Source: Komagataeibacter xylinus (GTDB taxonomy: Bacteria > Pseudomonadota > Alphaproteobacteria > Acetobacterales > Acetobacteraceae). From it: DNA of 64,000 nucleotides. Both the position numbers and the translations under genes were made by a program. This document shows, piece after piece, positions 52,220 through 61,069 of this stretch (its first letter is position 1; every line of letters begins with the position of its first letter). Where the stretch lies: the NCBI RefSeq assembly GCF_031081985.1, contig NZ_JARWSK010000007.1:124001-188000 (forward strand), read 5' to 3'. Below the pieces are notes generated by a model. The model searched no databases. It was given only the letters and a program-made list of their open reading frames with translations, and was not told the DNA's origin.

Positions 52220-54367
52220 GTGAGCCGGGTGCTGGCAGGGGGCCTGCCGCGCCTGCGGGCCGCGCTCACCGCGTGGCTGTGGGGGCAGAACACTCGCCTG
52301 GTGCTGTGGCTGCCGGTGGCGCTTGCGGGTGGCATCATCGCGTATTTTGCCCTGCCGACCGAGCCGGGCGGGGTGGTTGTGGCGGGGGGCGTACTGGCCT
52401 GCCTGGCGTCGCTCGCCTGCCGCCTGCTGTGGCCTGACCGGCTGGCCGTGCGGTTGGGCGCGGGCATGGTGGGCGCCGGTAGTGTGGGGTTGCTGCTGGC
52501 ATGGGGGCAGGCATGGCGCATGCCGCCTTTCCCCGACCTGCCGCGCCGGGCGGTGCATCTGTCCGGGCAGGTGGGTGGGGTTGAGGTGCAGCGTCTGGCC
52601 GATGGCACGCAGGTGCTGCGCGTGGCGTTGCGCGGTGTGCGCCTTGAGGATGGGATCAGCATTGGCATGCCGCCCCTGCGGCGGTTGCTGTCCGTGCGCC
52701 TGCAGGCCGATGACCCGGCGCGGCCCATGCCGGGCGATGGGCTGCGGGTGCGCGCCCTGCTGTCGCCGCCTGCCTTCCTCGACATGCCGGGCGGGTATGA
52801 CGCCCAGCGCCGGGCGTGGTTTGCAGGGCAGGCGGGGCATGGCCGTGCGCTGGGCCAGGCCACGATCACGCCCGCGCGGGTGGGCGGCGGTGTGGCGGGC
52901 TGGCTTGCGGGCAGGCGGCATATTCTGGCGGAGCGGATAAGGACGGCCCTGCCCGGTGCGCGGGGCGATATTGCCGCAACGGTGCTGGTTGGCGCGGATG
53001 GCGCGGTGGATGGCGCAATGCGCGCGGCCTTTGCCGATGCGGGTCTTGCGCACCTGCTGGCCGTGACGGGGCTGCATCTGGCCATTGTGATGGGGCTGGT
53101 GATGGTGGTGCTGCGCACGGGGCTGGCGCTGAGCGAGCGGGCGGCGCTGTACTGGCCATGCCGCCAGATCGCGGCGGTGGGCGCATTGCTGGCGGGGTGC
53201 GGTTACGTGCTGCTGACCGGCATGCACCTGCCCGCCCAGCGCAGCCTGCTCATGGCGGGGCTGGCGCTCATGGCGCTGCTGGCGGGCAGGCGGCCGCTCT
53301 CGCTGCGTGCGCTGGCGGTGGCCGCGACGGTGCTTATGGCCCTCAACCCGGAGGGCGTGACCGAGCTGCCACTCCAGATGTCGGTAGCCGCGGTGATGGC
53401 GCTGATCGCGGGGTTTGACGCGCTGCGGCCTGCCCTTTCGGGCTGGGAGCATGATGATATGTGGCTGCGGCGGGTGGCGGCGCGTCTGGCCCACCCGCTT
53501 GTGGCCAGCGTGCTGGCGGGTGGTGCGTGCCTGCCGGTGGGCATGGCGCATTTCGGCACGGTGCAGCCGTGGTTCGTGCTGGCCAACCTGCTGGCGGTGC
53601 CACTGATGTCGGTCTGGATCATGCCGTGGGGGCTGGTCGCACTCGGGCTGATGCCGCTGGGGCTGGAAAAACTGGCCCTTGTGCCCATGGGCTGGGGCCT
53701 TGGCGTGGTGACGTGGCTTGCGCATCTGGTAGCCGGGCTGCCAGCCGCACGCATTGGGGTGCCAGCCATCGGCAATGCAGGGCTTGTGCTATTTTTTGCC
53801 GGGCTGTGCTGGCTGTGCCTGTGGGGCGGGCGTGTGCGGCTGGCGGGGCTTGCGCCCATCATGCTGGCGGTCCTGTCGCCATGGCTGGTTGCGCGGCCTG
53901 TCATCATGCTGGCGCCCGATGGGCGGATGGCGGGTGTTGTCACGGCGGGCCGCCTGCTGACCGGCCCCGGCCTGCATCCTGATCCCTTTGTGCTACGCGA
54001 ATGGCAGCGTGTGAGCGGACTGCCTGCGGGCGTGCTGCCTGCCGAGGGAACGGCAGGGCAGGTGGCGTGCCATGCCGGGGCCTGCCGCGTGGGTAATATC
54101 GTGCTGGTTCTTGCCAATCGCCCGCCTGCGCCGGGCCTGTGCAGGGGGAGCGTGCTGCTGATCAACCTGCCGGGCACGTGGGGGTGTGACGGCGTGCCCT
54201 CCATCGGGCGTTTCGACCTGTGGCGCAACGGGGCTTATGGCATTTACCGGCAGCCCGATGGCGGGCTTGTTGTGCAGACGGACCGCGCCGTGCGCGGGGC
54301 GCGGCCCTGGGTGATGCGCCCCGGCGGGGCGGGCCTGCCCAACCTGCCGCTGGCGCAGGCGGAATAA
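52220..54367 (+). CDS. comEC: ComEC/Rec2-family competence membrane protein
   Basis: The inner-membrane channel for single-stranded DNA uptake. The protein (about 715 residues from the GTG chosen) has an N-terminal pair of membrane helices, a DUF4131-like soluble domain, and the Competence domain with ADAGLAHLLAVTGLHLAIVM and several more helices. The C-terminal part is short and lacks the metallo-beta-lactamase domain seen in longer ComEC proteins. The start is uncertain; an ATG at 52115 is in frame. It is convergent with nth across repeat copy F. Confidence 0.9.
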   Translation: MSRVLAGGLPRLRAALTAWLWGQNTRLVLWLPVALAGGIIAYFALPTEPGGVVVAGGVLACLASLACRLLWPDRLAVRLGAGMVGAGSVGLLLAWGQAWRMPPFPDLPRRAVHLSGQVGGVEVQRLADGTQVLRVALRGVRLEDGISIGMPPLRRLLSVRLQADDPARPMPGDGLRVRALLSPPAFLDMPGGYDAQRRAWFAGQAGHGRALGQATITPARVGGGVAGWLAGRRHILAERIRTALPGARGDIAATVLVGADGAVDGAMRAAFADAGLAHLLAVTGLHLAIVMGLVMVVLRTGLALSERAALYWPCRQIAAVGALLAGCGYVLLTGMHLPAQRSLLMAGLALMALLAGRRPLSLRALAVAATVLMALNPEGVTELPLQMSVAAVMALIAGFDALRPALSGWEHDDMWLRRVAARLAHPLVASVLAGGACLPVGMAHFGTVQPWFVLANLLAVPLMSVWIMPWGLVALGLMPLGLEKLALVPMGWGLGVVTWLAHLVAGLPAARIGVPAIGNAGLVLFFAGLCWLCLWGGRVRLAGLAPIMLAVLSPWLVARPVIMLAPDGRMAGVVTAGRLLTGPGLHPDPFVLREWQRVSGLPAGVLPAEGTAGQVACHAGACRVGNIVLVLANRPPAPGLCRGSVLLINLPGTWGCDGVPSIGRFDLWRNGAYGIYRQPDGGLVVQTDRAVRGARPWVMRPGGAGLPNLPLAQAE

Positions 54368-54446
54368 AAGGTTTTGGGCACCGCTTTTTTCAAAAAAGCG
54401 TTGCCCTTTCGAATCTTTTTGAAAAAAGCTTCACCAAAAACGTCTA
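54366..54446 (-). repeat. Double-hairpin intergenic element, copy F
   Basis: Reverse orientation, AAAAGGTTTTGGGCACCGC at one edge and GCTTCACCAAAAACGTCT at the other. Arm one pairs CGCTTTTTT with AAAAAAGCG inside GGGCA/TGCCC; arm two contains CTTTTTGAAAAAAG. It begins within the comEC stop codon region and ends six bases before the nth stop, filling the whole convergent gap. Confidence 0.88.
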
Positions 54447-54451
54447 TCCGT

Positions 54452-55150
54452 TCAGGCCGGTGCCAGGCGCAGTTCATCCTTCAGGCGGTACTGGCAGGGT
54501 TCAAAAGCAGGGCAGCGCCAGCATTCGGGCTTGCGGGCCTTGCATACATACCGCCCGTGCAGGATCAGCCAGTGATGGGCCGGGCGCAGCATGTCAGGCG
54601 GGATGCGGCGCACCAGTTGGTCCTCCACCGCGCGCACGGTCGCACCCGGCGCCAGCCCCGTGCGGTTGCCGATGCGGAAGATGTGGGTATCGACCGCCAT
54701 GGTGCTGTCGCCAAAGGCCACGTTCATCACCACGTTTGCAGTCTTGCGGCCGACACCGGGCAGGGATTCAAGGGCCGCGCGGTCATGGGGCACCTTGCCG
54801 TCAAAGCGGTCGAGCAACTGCTGTGACAGCGCCACCACGTTGCGCGCCTTGGTGCGCCACAGCCCGATGGTGCGGATATGCGCCCCCACCTTTTCCTCGC
54901 CAAGGTCCACCATGGCCTGTGGGGTCGGCGCATCGCGGAACAGGTTGACGGTGGCCTTGTTGACCGAGGCATCGGTCGCCTGCGCCGACAGCACCACGGC
55001 TACGAGCAGCGTGTAGTCATCGACAAAGTCGAGTTCGCTCTCGGCATCGGGGTTGGCGGTGGCCAGCAGGCTGATGAAGGCACGGACTTCGGCCAGTGTC
55101 ATGGCGCGGCGGGCGGGCTTGGCCCGGGTGCGGGCGGAGGGTGTTGGCAT
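54452..55150 (-). CDS. nth: Endonuclease III
   Basis: A DNA glycosylase/AP lyase for oxidised pyrimidines. The 232-residue protein has the helix-hairpin-helix LPGVGRKTANVVMN with the catalytic Lys, the catalytic Asp in AVDTHIFRIGNRTG, and the iron-sulphur cluster C-x6-C-x2-C-x5-C (CKARKPECWRCPAFEPC), all intact. A short basic N-terminal extension (SARTRAKPARRAM) precedes the domain; an ATG at its end is an alternative start. Confidence 0.97.
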   Translation of the reverse strand: MPTPSARTRAKPARRAMTLAEVRAFISLLATANPDAESELDFVDDYTLLVAVVLSAQATDASVNKATVNLFRDAPTPQAMVDLGEEKVGAHIRTIGLWRTKARNVVALSQQLLDRFDGKVPHDRAALESLPGVGRKTANVVMNVAFGDSTMAVDTHIFRIGNRTGLAPGATVRAVEDQLVRRIPPDMLRPAHHWLILHGRYVCKARKPECWRCPAFEPCQYRLKDELRLAPA

Positions 55151-55327
55151 CGGCTACTCGCTGGGGTGGGTCGGGCGCATTGTGCGGCGTGGGGTGGGGT
55201 CTGTAAATTGCCCCCGGCCTTCATAACCCGGCATGGGCCTTGCATGCCACGCGGGGCGGGGCTAGTCGTTCCAGCCCTTTGCCGTGGCCGGTCGTGGCCG
55301 CGTTTCCTGCATTCTGGCGTGGTGGGC

Positions 55328-57112
55328 ATGGCTTCTTCCTCTTCCCGATCCCTCACGCGGCGGCATGAATTCGCCGCCGTTCTGGGTTTTGTGTGGCACC
55401 GGTGGCGGGCGTGGCCCGCCCTGCTTGCGGGCACGCTGGCGGGTATCGCGCTGGCTACGGTGGCCGATGTGATGATGCCGCTGCTGGCGGGCTGGCTGGT
55501 CGATGACGTGTCGCATCCGGCACAGGCGGCCACCATCCATCGCGCCATACGCGATGTGGCGGGGCTGACCGGGCTGGGCGTGGGCGGCATTGCGGCGCGG
55601 CGCATGGCATATGTAACCATCTCGCACCTGACCTCCCGCGTCATGACCGGCATCGTGACGGAGGCGTTTGGTCGCGTGCAGCGCTTTTCCAGCGAGTGGC
55701 ATGCCAGCAACTTCGCGGGCTCGACCGTGCGGCGCATCACGCGCGGGCTGGGGGCCATCGACACGCTGGGCGATACGGTGCTGCTCATGCTGGTGCCCGA
55801 GGTGATCGTGCTGTGTGCCACGACTGGCGTGCTGGCCTTTCACTGGGCGTTCATGGGGCTGGTGCTGGCGGTGGGGGCGGCAGCGCTTGTGGGGCTGTCG
55901 GTGGTGCTGACGCTGCATTATGTCGCGCCATCCGCCCGGCTGGCCAATGCGTGGGATACGCGCATGGGGGCCACCCTGTCCGATGCCGTGACCTGCAACG
56001 CCGTGGTCAAGGCCTGCGGGGCGGAGGCGCGCGAGGATGCCCGGCTGGCCTGGGTGGCGGGAAGGTGGCGGCAGCGCATGGTGCGCTCATGGCTGCGCGG
56101 CACCGACAGCGCCAATCTACAGAACCTTGCGGCCCTGCTCATGCGCATGGCGCTGATTGCCGGGGTGGCGGTGCTGTGGGTGCGGGGCCGCGCCGGGCCG
56201 GGAGATGTGGCCTATGTGCTGACCATGATGTTCGTCATACAGGGCTACCTGCGCGATATCGGCCAGCAGATTTCGGTCGTGCAGCGCTCGGTCAACGAGA
56301 TGGAGGAACTTGTGGCCCTGTTTGCCATGCAGCCCGGCGTGGCGGACCGGCCGGGCGCTCCGGCGCTGCGCGTAACACAAGGGCATATCCGTTTCGAGCA
56401 TGTCAGCTTCGGGTATGTGCGCCAGCACGGGCGCGTGCTGTTTGATGACCTGAACCTTGATATCGCGCCCGGCAGCCGGGTGGCGCTTGTCGGACCGTCG
56501 GGTTCGGGCAAGACCACTCTCACGCGGCTGCTGCAACGGCTTTATGACGTGCAGGCCAGGCGCATCACCATTGATGGCACGGATATTGCCACCGTGACGC
56601 AGGCCAGCCTGCGCGGGCAGATTGCCATCGTGCCGCAGGAGCCGCTGCTGTTTCACCGCTCGCTGGCCGAGAACATCGCCTATGGCCGCCCCGACGCCAC
56701 GCCTGCCGAGATTGCCCATGCCGCCCGGCAGGCCAATGCGGCGGACTTCATCGACCGCCTGCCGCGCGGCTATGCCACCATGGTGGGCGAGCGCGGGGTC
56801 AAGCTCTCGGGCGGCGAGCGCCAGCGCATTGCCATTGCCCGCGCCTTTTTGAGCCAGGCGCGCATCGTGATCATGGATGAGGCGACATCAAGCCTCGACT
56901 CCCAGTCCGAAGTGCAGGTACAGCAGGCGATGGAGCGCCTCATGGCCGGGCGCACGGTGCTGGTCATCGCCCACCGGCTTTCCACCGTGATGGGGCTGGA
57001 CCGCATCATTGTCTTCCGCCATGGCCGGGTGTGCGAGGATGGCACCCATGCCGCCCTGATGCAGCGCGAAGGCGGGCTGTATCGTGACCTGTTTGAACTT
57101 CAGTCCCTGTAA
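55328..57112 (+). CDS. ABC exporter, fused permease and ATPase (MsbA-like half transporter)
   Basis: A 594-residue half-transporter that would act as a homodimer. The N-terminal membrane domain has about six helices (for example WPALLAGTLAGIALATVADV); the C-terminal nucleotide-binding domain has Walker A VGPSGSGKTTLTR (about 388-400), signature VKLSGGERQRIA (about 490), Walker B RIVIMDEATSSLD (about 510) and the H-loop IAHRLSTV. Lipid, peptide or drug export is possible; the sequence does not tell. It stands alone, divergent from nth and convergent with hinT. Confidence 0.93.
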   Translation: MASSSSRSLTRRHEFAAVLGFVWHRWRAWPALLAGTLAGIALATVADVMMPLLAGWLVDDVSHPAQAATIHRAIRDVAGLTGLGVGGIAARRMAYVTISHLTSRVMTGIVTEAFGRVQRFSSEWHASNFAGSTVRRITRGLGAIDTLGDTVLLMLVPEVIVLCATTGVLAFHWAFMGLVLAVGAAALVGLSVVLTLHYVAPSARLANAWDTRMGATLSDAVTCNAVVKACGAEAREDARLAWVAGRWRQRMVRSWLRGTDSANLQNLAALLMRMALIAGVAVLWVRGRAGPGDVAYVLTMMFVIQGYLRDIGQQISVVQRSVNEMEELVALFAMQPGVADRPGAPALRVTQGHIRFEHVSFGYVRQHGRVLFDDLNLDIAPGSRVALVGPSGSGKTTLTRLLQRLYDVQARRITIDGTDIATVTQASLRGQIAIVPQEPLLFHRSLAENIAYGRPDATPAEIAHAARQANAADFIDRLPRGYATMVGERGVKLSGGERQRIAIARAFLSQARIVIMDEATSSLDSQSEVQVQQAMERLMAGRTVLVIAHRLSTVMGLDRIIVFRHGRVCEDGTHAALMQREGGLYRDLFELQSL

Positions 57113-57130
57113 AACACTGTTCAGTATAGA

Positions 57131-57205
57131 AAGTTTTTGGTGAAGCTTTTTTCAAAAAGCTTCAGGGAATGCCGCCTTCCTCAAAAAAAGGTGGCACCTG
57201 ATTCA
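57131..57205 (+). repeat. Double-hairpin intergenic element, copy G
   Basis: AAAGTTTTTGGTGAAGCTTT begins the copy. The first hairpin pairs GAAGCTTTTT with AAAAAGCTTC (perfect, 57143-57165 region); the second pairs TGCCGCCTT-type and AAGGTGGCA arms with one mismatch. It lies 19 bases after the ABC exporter stop, on the convergent side of hinT. Confidence 0.85.
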
Positions 57206-57271
57206 CAAAAATTAATTATTTTATGTACCAGAAATGCATAATATTCGATCAATAGATCATCTGGTTCAGAA
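57206..57271. other. AT-rich island in the ABC exporter-hinT gap
   Basis: This stretch is strongly AT-rich in a high-GC region, with runs such as AATTAATTATTTTATG and the symmetric GATCAATAGATC. No gene or repeat match is seen. It sits between repeat copy G and the hinT terminator. Confidence 0.5.
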
Positions 57272-57272
57272 T

Positions 57273-57311
57273 AAAAAAACAAGGGCGCCCTTTTTATAAA
57301 AAGGACGCCCT
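57273..57311 (-). terminator. Intrinsic terminator of the his/hinT operon
   Basis: AGGGCG (57282-57287) pairs with CGCCCT (57306-57311) and CCTTTTT (57289-57295) with AAAAAGG (57298-57304), with one mismatch between the two helices. On the minus strand seven T (57279-57273) follow, so it ends the hinT transcript. Confidence 0.88.
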
Positions 57312-57371
57312 GCGAGCTGTCATGCGTGAGCGGAGCAGCGCCATCAGGCCACCGCCCCTGCCTGTCCGGCT

Positions 57372-57749
57372 TCAGCCCGGCAGCATGGCCCCAAGCGGGC
57401 GGCCACCAAACAGATGCACATGGAAGTGCGGCACTTCCTGCCCACCTTCAATGCCGGTGTTCGACACAAGGCGGTAGCCCGGCGCCTCCAGCCCGAGGTC
57501 ACGCGCGACCGTGCCCACCGCGCGGGTAAAGCCCGCGATGGTCGCATCATCGGCCTTGGCGCTGAAATCGGCAAAGGAAACATAGGCCCCTTTGGGGATG
57601 ACGAGCACATGGATGGGCGCCTTGGGGGCGATGTCGTGGAAGGCGAGGGCGTATTCATCTTCATACACCTTCCTGCACGGCAGTTCCCCGCGCAGGATGC
57701 GGGCGAACACGTTCTGCGGGTCATAGGCACCGGTGCCATTTACGGGCAT
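57372..57749 (-). CDS. hinT: HIT-family nucleotide hydrolase (HinT-like)
   Basis: A purine nucleoside phosphoramidase-type protein. The 125-residue length and the motifs FARILRGELPCRKVYED, APIHVLVIPKG and the His-triad PHFHVHLFGGRPLG are those of the HinT branch. It is the last gene of the his run, 25 bases after hisE. HIT genes next to hisE recur in alphaproteobacteria. Confidence 0.94.
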   Translation of the reverse strand: MPVNGTGAYDPQNVFARILRGELPCRKVYEDEYALAFHDIAPKAPIHVLVIPKGAYVSFADFSAKADDATIAGFTRAVGTVARDLGLEAPGYRLVSNTGIEGGQEVPHFHVHLFGGRPLGAMLPG

Positions 57750-57774
57750 GGGTCTTGTCTCCTGTTGGGGTGGC

Positions 57775-58230
57775 TCAGGCCAGCGGGTCGCGGGGGCGGG
57801 CGGCTTTTTCGGCCACGCCGCTCGTGCCTTCGCGGCGCAGCAGCTCGGCCCAGACTTCCGCCGGCTTCACGCCCGCATCCACCCACATCACGATGAGGTG
57901 GTAGAGCACGTCCGCGCTTTCGCTGATCAGTTCCTCGCGGTTATCCGCCACGGCCTCGATCAGGCATTCCACGGCTTCCTCGCCAAATTTCTGCGCAATC
58001 TTGCGGCGGCCCCGGGCAAGGAGGCGCGCGGAATGACTGACGGAGGGGTCCGTGCCCCGGCGGGATTCCACAACGTCGAACAGGCGGTCGAGCACATCAG
58101 GCGTTGCGGGGCCGACGGCCGCGATCTCGATGGTCGCGGCAGCGGCCTTGCCTGCCGCCTTGCCGGGGGCCGGTTTGGCCGGGGCGGCCTTGGCGGGCGC
58201 GTTCTTGCGGGATTTTTCTGGCTTGGCCAT
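57775..58230 (-). CDS. hisE: Phosphoribosyl-ATP pyrophosphatase
   Basis: Second step of histidine synthesis (PR-ATP to PR-AMP). The MazG-like helical domain begins near residue 43 ([15 protein letters not shown]) with the metal-binding acids in [13 protein letters not shown] and [13 protein letters not shown] 35-residue Lys/Ala/Pro-rich N-terminal extension ([18 protein letters not shown]) makes it longer (151) than the usual about 105. The extension's role is unknown. It lies 33 bases after hisF. Confidence 0.94.
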   Translation of the reverse strand: MAKPEKSRKNAPAKAAPAKPAPGKAAGKAAAATIEIAAVGPATPDVLDRLFDVVESRRGTDPSVSHSARLLARGRRKIAQKFGEEAVECLIEAVADNREELISESADVLYHLIVMWVDAGVKPAEVWAELLRREGTSGVAEKAARPRDPLA

Positions 58231-58263
58231 GACAATGCTCCGATAGGCGGGAATAAGGGGAGA

Positions 58264-59025
58264 TCAGGCGGTCTGTCTGACCGGCAGGCCCGCTTGTGCC
58301 AGCGCCTGCTTGACCTGTGGAATGGTGAACTGCCCGAAGTGGAATACGCTGGCTGCCAGCAGGCCGGTTGCACCCGCGCGGGCACCCTCGACAAAATGCT
58401 CGAGCGCGCCAACCCCGCCCGAGGCCACGATGGGAATGCGCACCGCCGCGTTCGCCGCCCGCAGCAGGTCAAGATCGAAGCCCTTGCCGGTGCCATCGCG
58501 GTCCATGCTGGTCAGCAGGATTTCGCCCGCGCCACGTTCCGCCACTTCCCTGCACCAGTCAATCACGTTGCGCCCGGTGGGGGTGCGGCCACCATGGGTG
58601 TAGACTTCCCACCCGCCATGGCCGTCGCTGCGGGCATCAATGGCGACCACTACGCACTGGCTGCCGAATTTCTGTGCCGCTTCGCTTACCAGTTCGGGGC
58701 GCGAGACGGCAGCCGAGTTCATGGCGCATTTATCGGCCCCGGCCAGCAGCAGGCGGCGCATGTCATCGGTGGTGCGCACGCCGCCGCCTACCGTCAGCGG
58801 CAGGAAGATGCGCTCTGCCGTGCGGCTGACCACGTCGAGGATGGTGTCGCGGTTTTCGTTGCTGGCCGTGATGTCGAGAAAGGTGAGTTCATCCGCCCCC
58901 GCCGCGTCGTACACGGCGGCCTGTTCCACCGGGTCGCCCGCATCGCGCAGCGAGACGAAGTTGACCCCCTTGACCACCCGGCCGTTTTTCACGTCCAGGC
59001 AGGGAATGACGCGCAGCTTGAGCAT
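58264..59025 (-). CDS. hisF: Imidazole glycerol phosphate synthase subunit HisF
   Basis: The cyclase subunit that uses ammonia from HisH. A (beta/alpha)8 barrel of 253 residues with the catalytic Asp11 ([16 protein letters not shown]) and Asp in [10 protein letters not shown], phosphate-binding [11 protein letters not shown] and a [14 protein letters not shown] end. Its ATG overlaps the hisA stop by one base (TGATG). Confidence 0.97.
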   Translation of the reverse strand: MLKLRVIPCLDVKNGRVVKGVNFVSLRDAGDPVEQAAVYDAAGADELTFLDITASNENRDTILDVVSRTAERIFLPLTVGGGVRTTDDMRRLLLAGADKCAMNSAAVSRPELVSEAAQKFGSQCVVVAIDARSDGHGGWEVYTHGGRTPTGRNVIDWCREVAERGAGEILLTSMDRDGTGKGFDLDLLRAANAAVRIPIVASGGVGALEHFVEGARAGATGLLAASVFHFGQFTIPQVKQALAQAGLPVRQTA

Positions 59026-60380
59026 CAGGAAAGGACCCGCAGGGCTTCACCAAGGTCGATGCGGCCATCATACAGCGCACGGCCCACGATCACGCCCTCG
59101 ATGCCCGGCGCCCGTGCCGTGGCCGCCCGCAGGGCCTCAAGGTGGCCCAGATTGCCCACGCCGCCGCTGGCGATGACCGGAATGGAGAGCGCATTGGCCA
59201 TGTCGGCGGTCTGCTCGATGTCGATGCCGGTCAGCATGCCGTCACGGCTGATCTCGGTGAAGATGACGGCGGCCACACCGGCATCCTGCATGCGCAGGCC
59301 GAGTTCGACGGCTTTCATCTCTGATGTTTCGGCCCAGCCTTCGGTCGCCACCTGGCCGCTGCGCGCGTCAATGCCCGCCACGATGCGACCGGGGAACAGG
59401 CGGCACGCCTCGCGCACAAGCTCGGGATTCTTGACCGCGATCGAGCCCAGGATCACACGGCTGATCCCGGCATTGAGCCATTTGCCGATGCTTTCAAGGT
59501 CGCGCAGGCCGCCGCCAAGCTGCACGGGCACCGAGGCATTGGCGATGATGGCCTCGATGGCCTCGGTATTGGCCGAGCGCCCGGCAAACGCGCCATTGAG
59601 GTCAACCACATGCAGCCACGAGCAGCCGGCATGGATCCAGGCCCGCGCCTGCGCGCCGGGATCGTCGGAATAGACGGTGGCATTGTCCATTTCGCCACGG
59701 CGCAGGCGCACGCATGTGCCATCCTTGAGGTCGATGGCAGGGTAGAGGGTCAGGCTGTGTCCGGTCACGGGGGCATGTCCTGCTGCAGGGATGGGAGTGG
59801 AGGCAGCCTGCGGGTGGGCGGGTACGATCCGCTCGTCGTCCTGCAGGCGCTTGGTGAAGAACAGGCCGCGCACGGTGCGGCCATCGGTGCGGGCATAGCT
59901 GGGGTGGGTGCCCCAGTGGTGGAAGCCGCTGCTGCGGAACAGCCGCACGGCTTCGGCCTGGGTCTCGCGCACGTCGAGGTTGATGATCTGGTAGCCCATG
60001 CTGCGCGCACAGTTTTCCACCTCGGTCAGCAGAAGGCGGCCCAGCCCCAGCCCGCGCGCGTAGGGGGCGATGTAGAAATGCATGAGGGTGGCGCTCATGG
60101 CCTGCGCCTCGTTGTTGCGCGGCGGGCGCACGAGTTGGGCGGAGCCTACGATCATGTCATCGAGCCGGGCCACGAACATCTGCCGCTCGGGCACCAGCAG
60201 CACGCCGCGGAAGTACCGCTCCAGCGTCTCGCGCGGTGGCGGCGCCAGCCAGCCAAAGCCGCCGCCATCGAGTATGGCCGCGTTGGTCGCGTCACACAGG
60301 GCGTGCAGGTCGTCCTCGTGCATGTTCTCATGCAGGCGTTCGGCATGCAGCGTGCCGTCAAGGGTGGGCTGGCGGGTCAT
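59025..60380 (-). CDS. hisA: GNAT acetyltransferase fused to HisA (ProFAR isomerase)
   Basis: One open frame of 451 codons holds two domains. Residues 1-180 are a GNAT acetyltransferase, with the acetyl-CoA loop [12 protein letters not shown] (about 107-118) and [19 protein letters not shown]. After a Pro/Ala linker (about 181-207) comes a complete HisA barrel: catalytic Asp217 in [19 protein letters not shown], the second Asp in VAGIDARSG, and [11 protein letters not shown]. HisA isomerises ProFAR in histidine synthesis. A GTG at 59768 (residue 205), with AGGA upstream, could also start HisA alone, so either a fusion or two products from one frame is possible. The first ATG overlaps hisH by 4 bases. 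Confidence 0.92.
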   Translation of the reverse strand: MTRQPTLDGTLHAERLHENMHEDDLHALCDATNAAILDGGGFGWLAPPPRETLERYFRGVLLVPERQMFVARLDDMIVGSAQLVRPPRNNEAQAMSATLMHFYIAPYARGLGLGRLLLTEVENCARSMGYQIINLDVRETQAEAVRLFRSSGFHHWGTHPSYARTDGRTVRGLFFTKRLQDDERIVPAHPQAASTPIPAAGHAPVTGHSLTLYPAIDLKDGTCVRLRRGEMDNATVYSDDPGAQARAWIHAGCSWLHVVDLNGAFAGRSANTEAIEAIIANASVPVQLGGGLRDLESIGKWLNAGISRVILGSIAVKNPELVREACRLFPGRIVAGIDARSGQVATEGWAETSEMKAVELGLRMQDAGVAAVIFTEISRDGMLTGIDIEQTADMANALSIPVIASGGVGNLGHLEALRAATARAPGIEGVIVGRALYDGRIDLGEALRVLS

Positions 60381-61069
60381 GGCGCGGGGTCCGGCACAGG
60401 TGTCCAGCGCAGGAAGTTGGACAGGATGCGCAGCCCCACCTGCTGGCTTTTTTCCACATGGAACTGCGTGCCTGCCCGGTTGCCGCGCGCCACGATGGCG
60501 GGCACCGGGCTGCCGTAATCGGTGGTGGCCACCATATCAGCGCTGTCATAGCCGGTCAGTGCGAAGGAATGGACGAAATAGCCATGCGCATCCGCCGCCA
60601 GCCCATCGGTCAGGGGGTGGGCGCCGGGCGTGAAGGCCAGTTCGTTCCAGCCCATCTGCGGCAGGCGCAGGCCGGGGGCCTCCATCAGCGTGATTTCACC
60701 TGCGATCCAGCCAAAGCCGGGGGTGACGCCATGCTCGCGCCCGCGTTCGGCCATGAGCTGCATGCCTACACATATGCCCAGGAACGGAACGCCGCCATCG
60801 GTTGCCGCAACAATCGCATCGCGCAGGCCGGGCCGGGCTGCAAGTCCTGCCGCGCAGTCGGCAAACGCACCCTGACCGGGCAGGACGATGCGGTCGGCCT
60901 GCAACACGGCCTGCGGGTCCGCCGTGATGGTGACGGTGGCGTCGATGCCGCTATCAGCCGCAGCCCGGGTCAGGGCGCGGGCGGCGGAGGCGAGGTTGCC
61001 GCCATTATAGTCGATCACCACAATGGACTGGGGGCGCGAGGATGCGGGCGCGGGCATGGTCTGCCTCAT
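60377..61069 (-). CDS. hisH: Imidazole glycerol phosphate synthase subunit HisH
   Basis: The glutaminase subunit feeding ammonia to HisF. A class I amidotransferase of 230 residues with nucleophile Cys100 in FLGICVGMQLM and the His-x-Glu pair in FHVEKSQQVG; the N-terminus IVVIDYNGGNLAS is typical. The ATG overlaps the DUF2628 gene by 4 bases; MPAPASS four codons in is another start. Confidence 0.97.
   Translation of the reverse strand: MRQTMPAPASSRPQSIVVIDYNGGNLASAARALTRAAADSGIDATVTITADPQAVLQADRIVLPGQGAFADCAAGLAARPGLRDAIVAATDGGVPFLGICVGMQLMAERGREHGVTPGFGWIAGEITLMEAPGLRLPQMGWNELAFTPGAHPLTDGLAADAHGYFVHSFALTGYDSADMVATTDYGSPVPAIVARGNRAGTQFHVEKSQQVGLRILSNFLRWTPVPDPAP

Noticed and set aside
52121-53725. 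Open frame of 534 codons opposite comEC
   Set aside because: The product is Arg/His/Gln/Pro-rich without domains; comEC on the plus strand has clear membrane helices and family motifs.
57733-59673. Open frame of 646 codons opposite hisE, hisF and hisA
   Set aside because: It crosses three his genes with intact active sites; a shadow frame.
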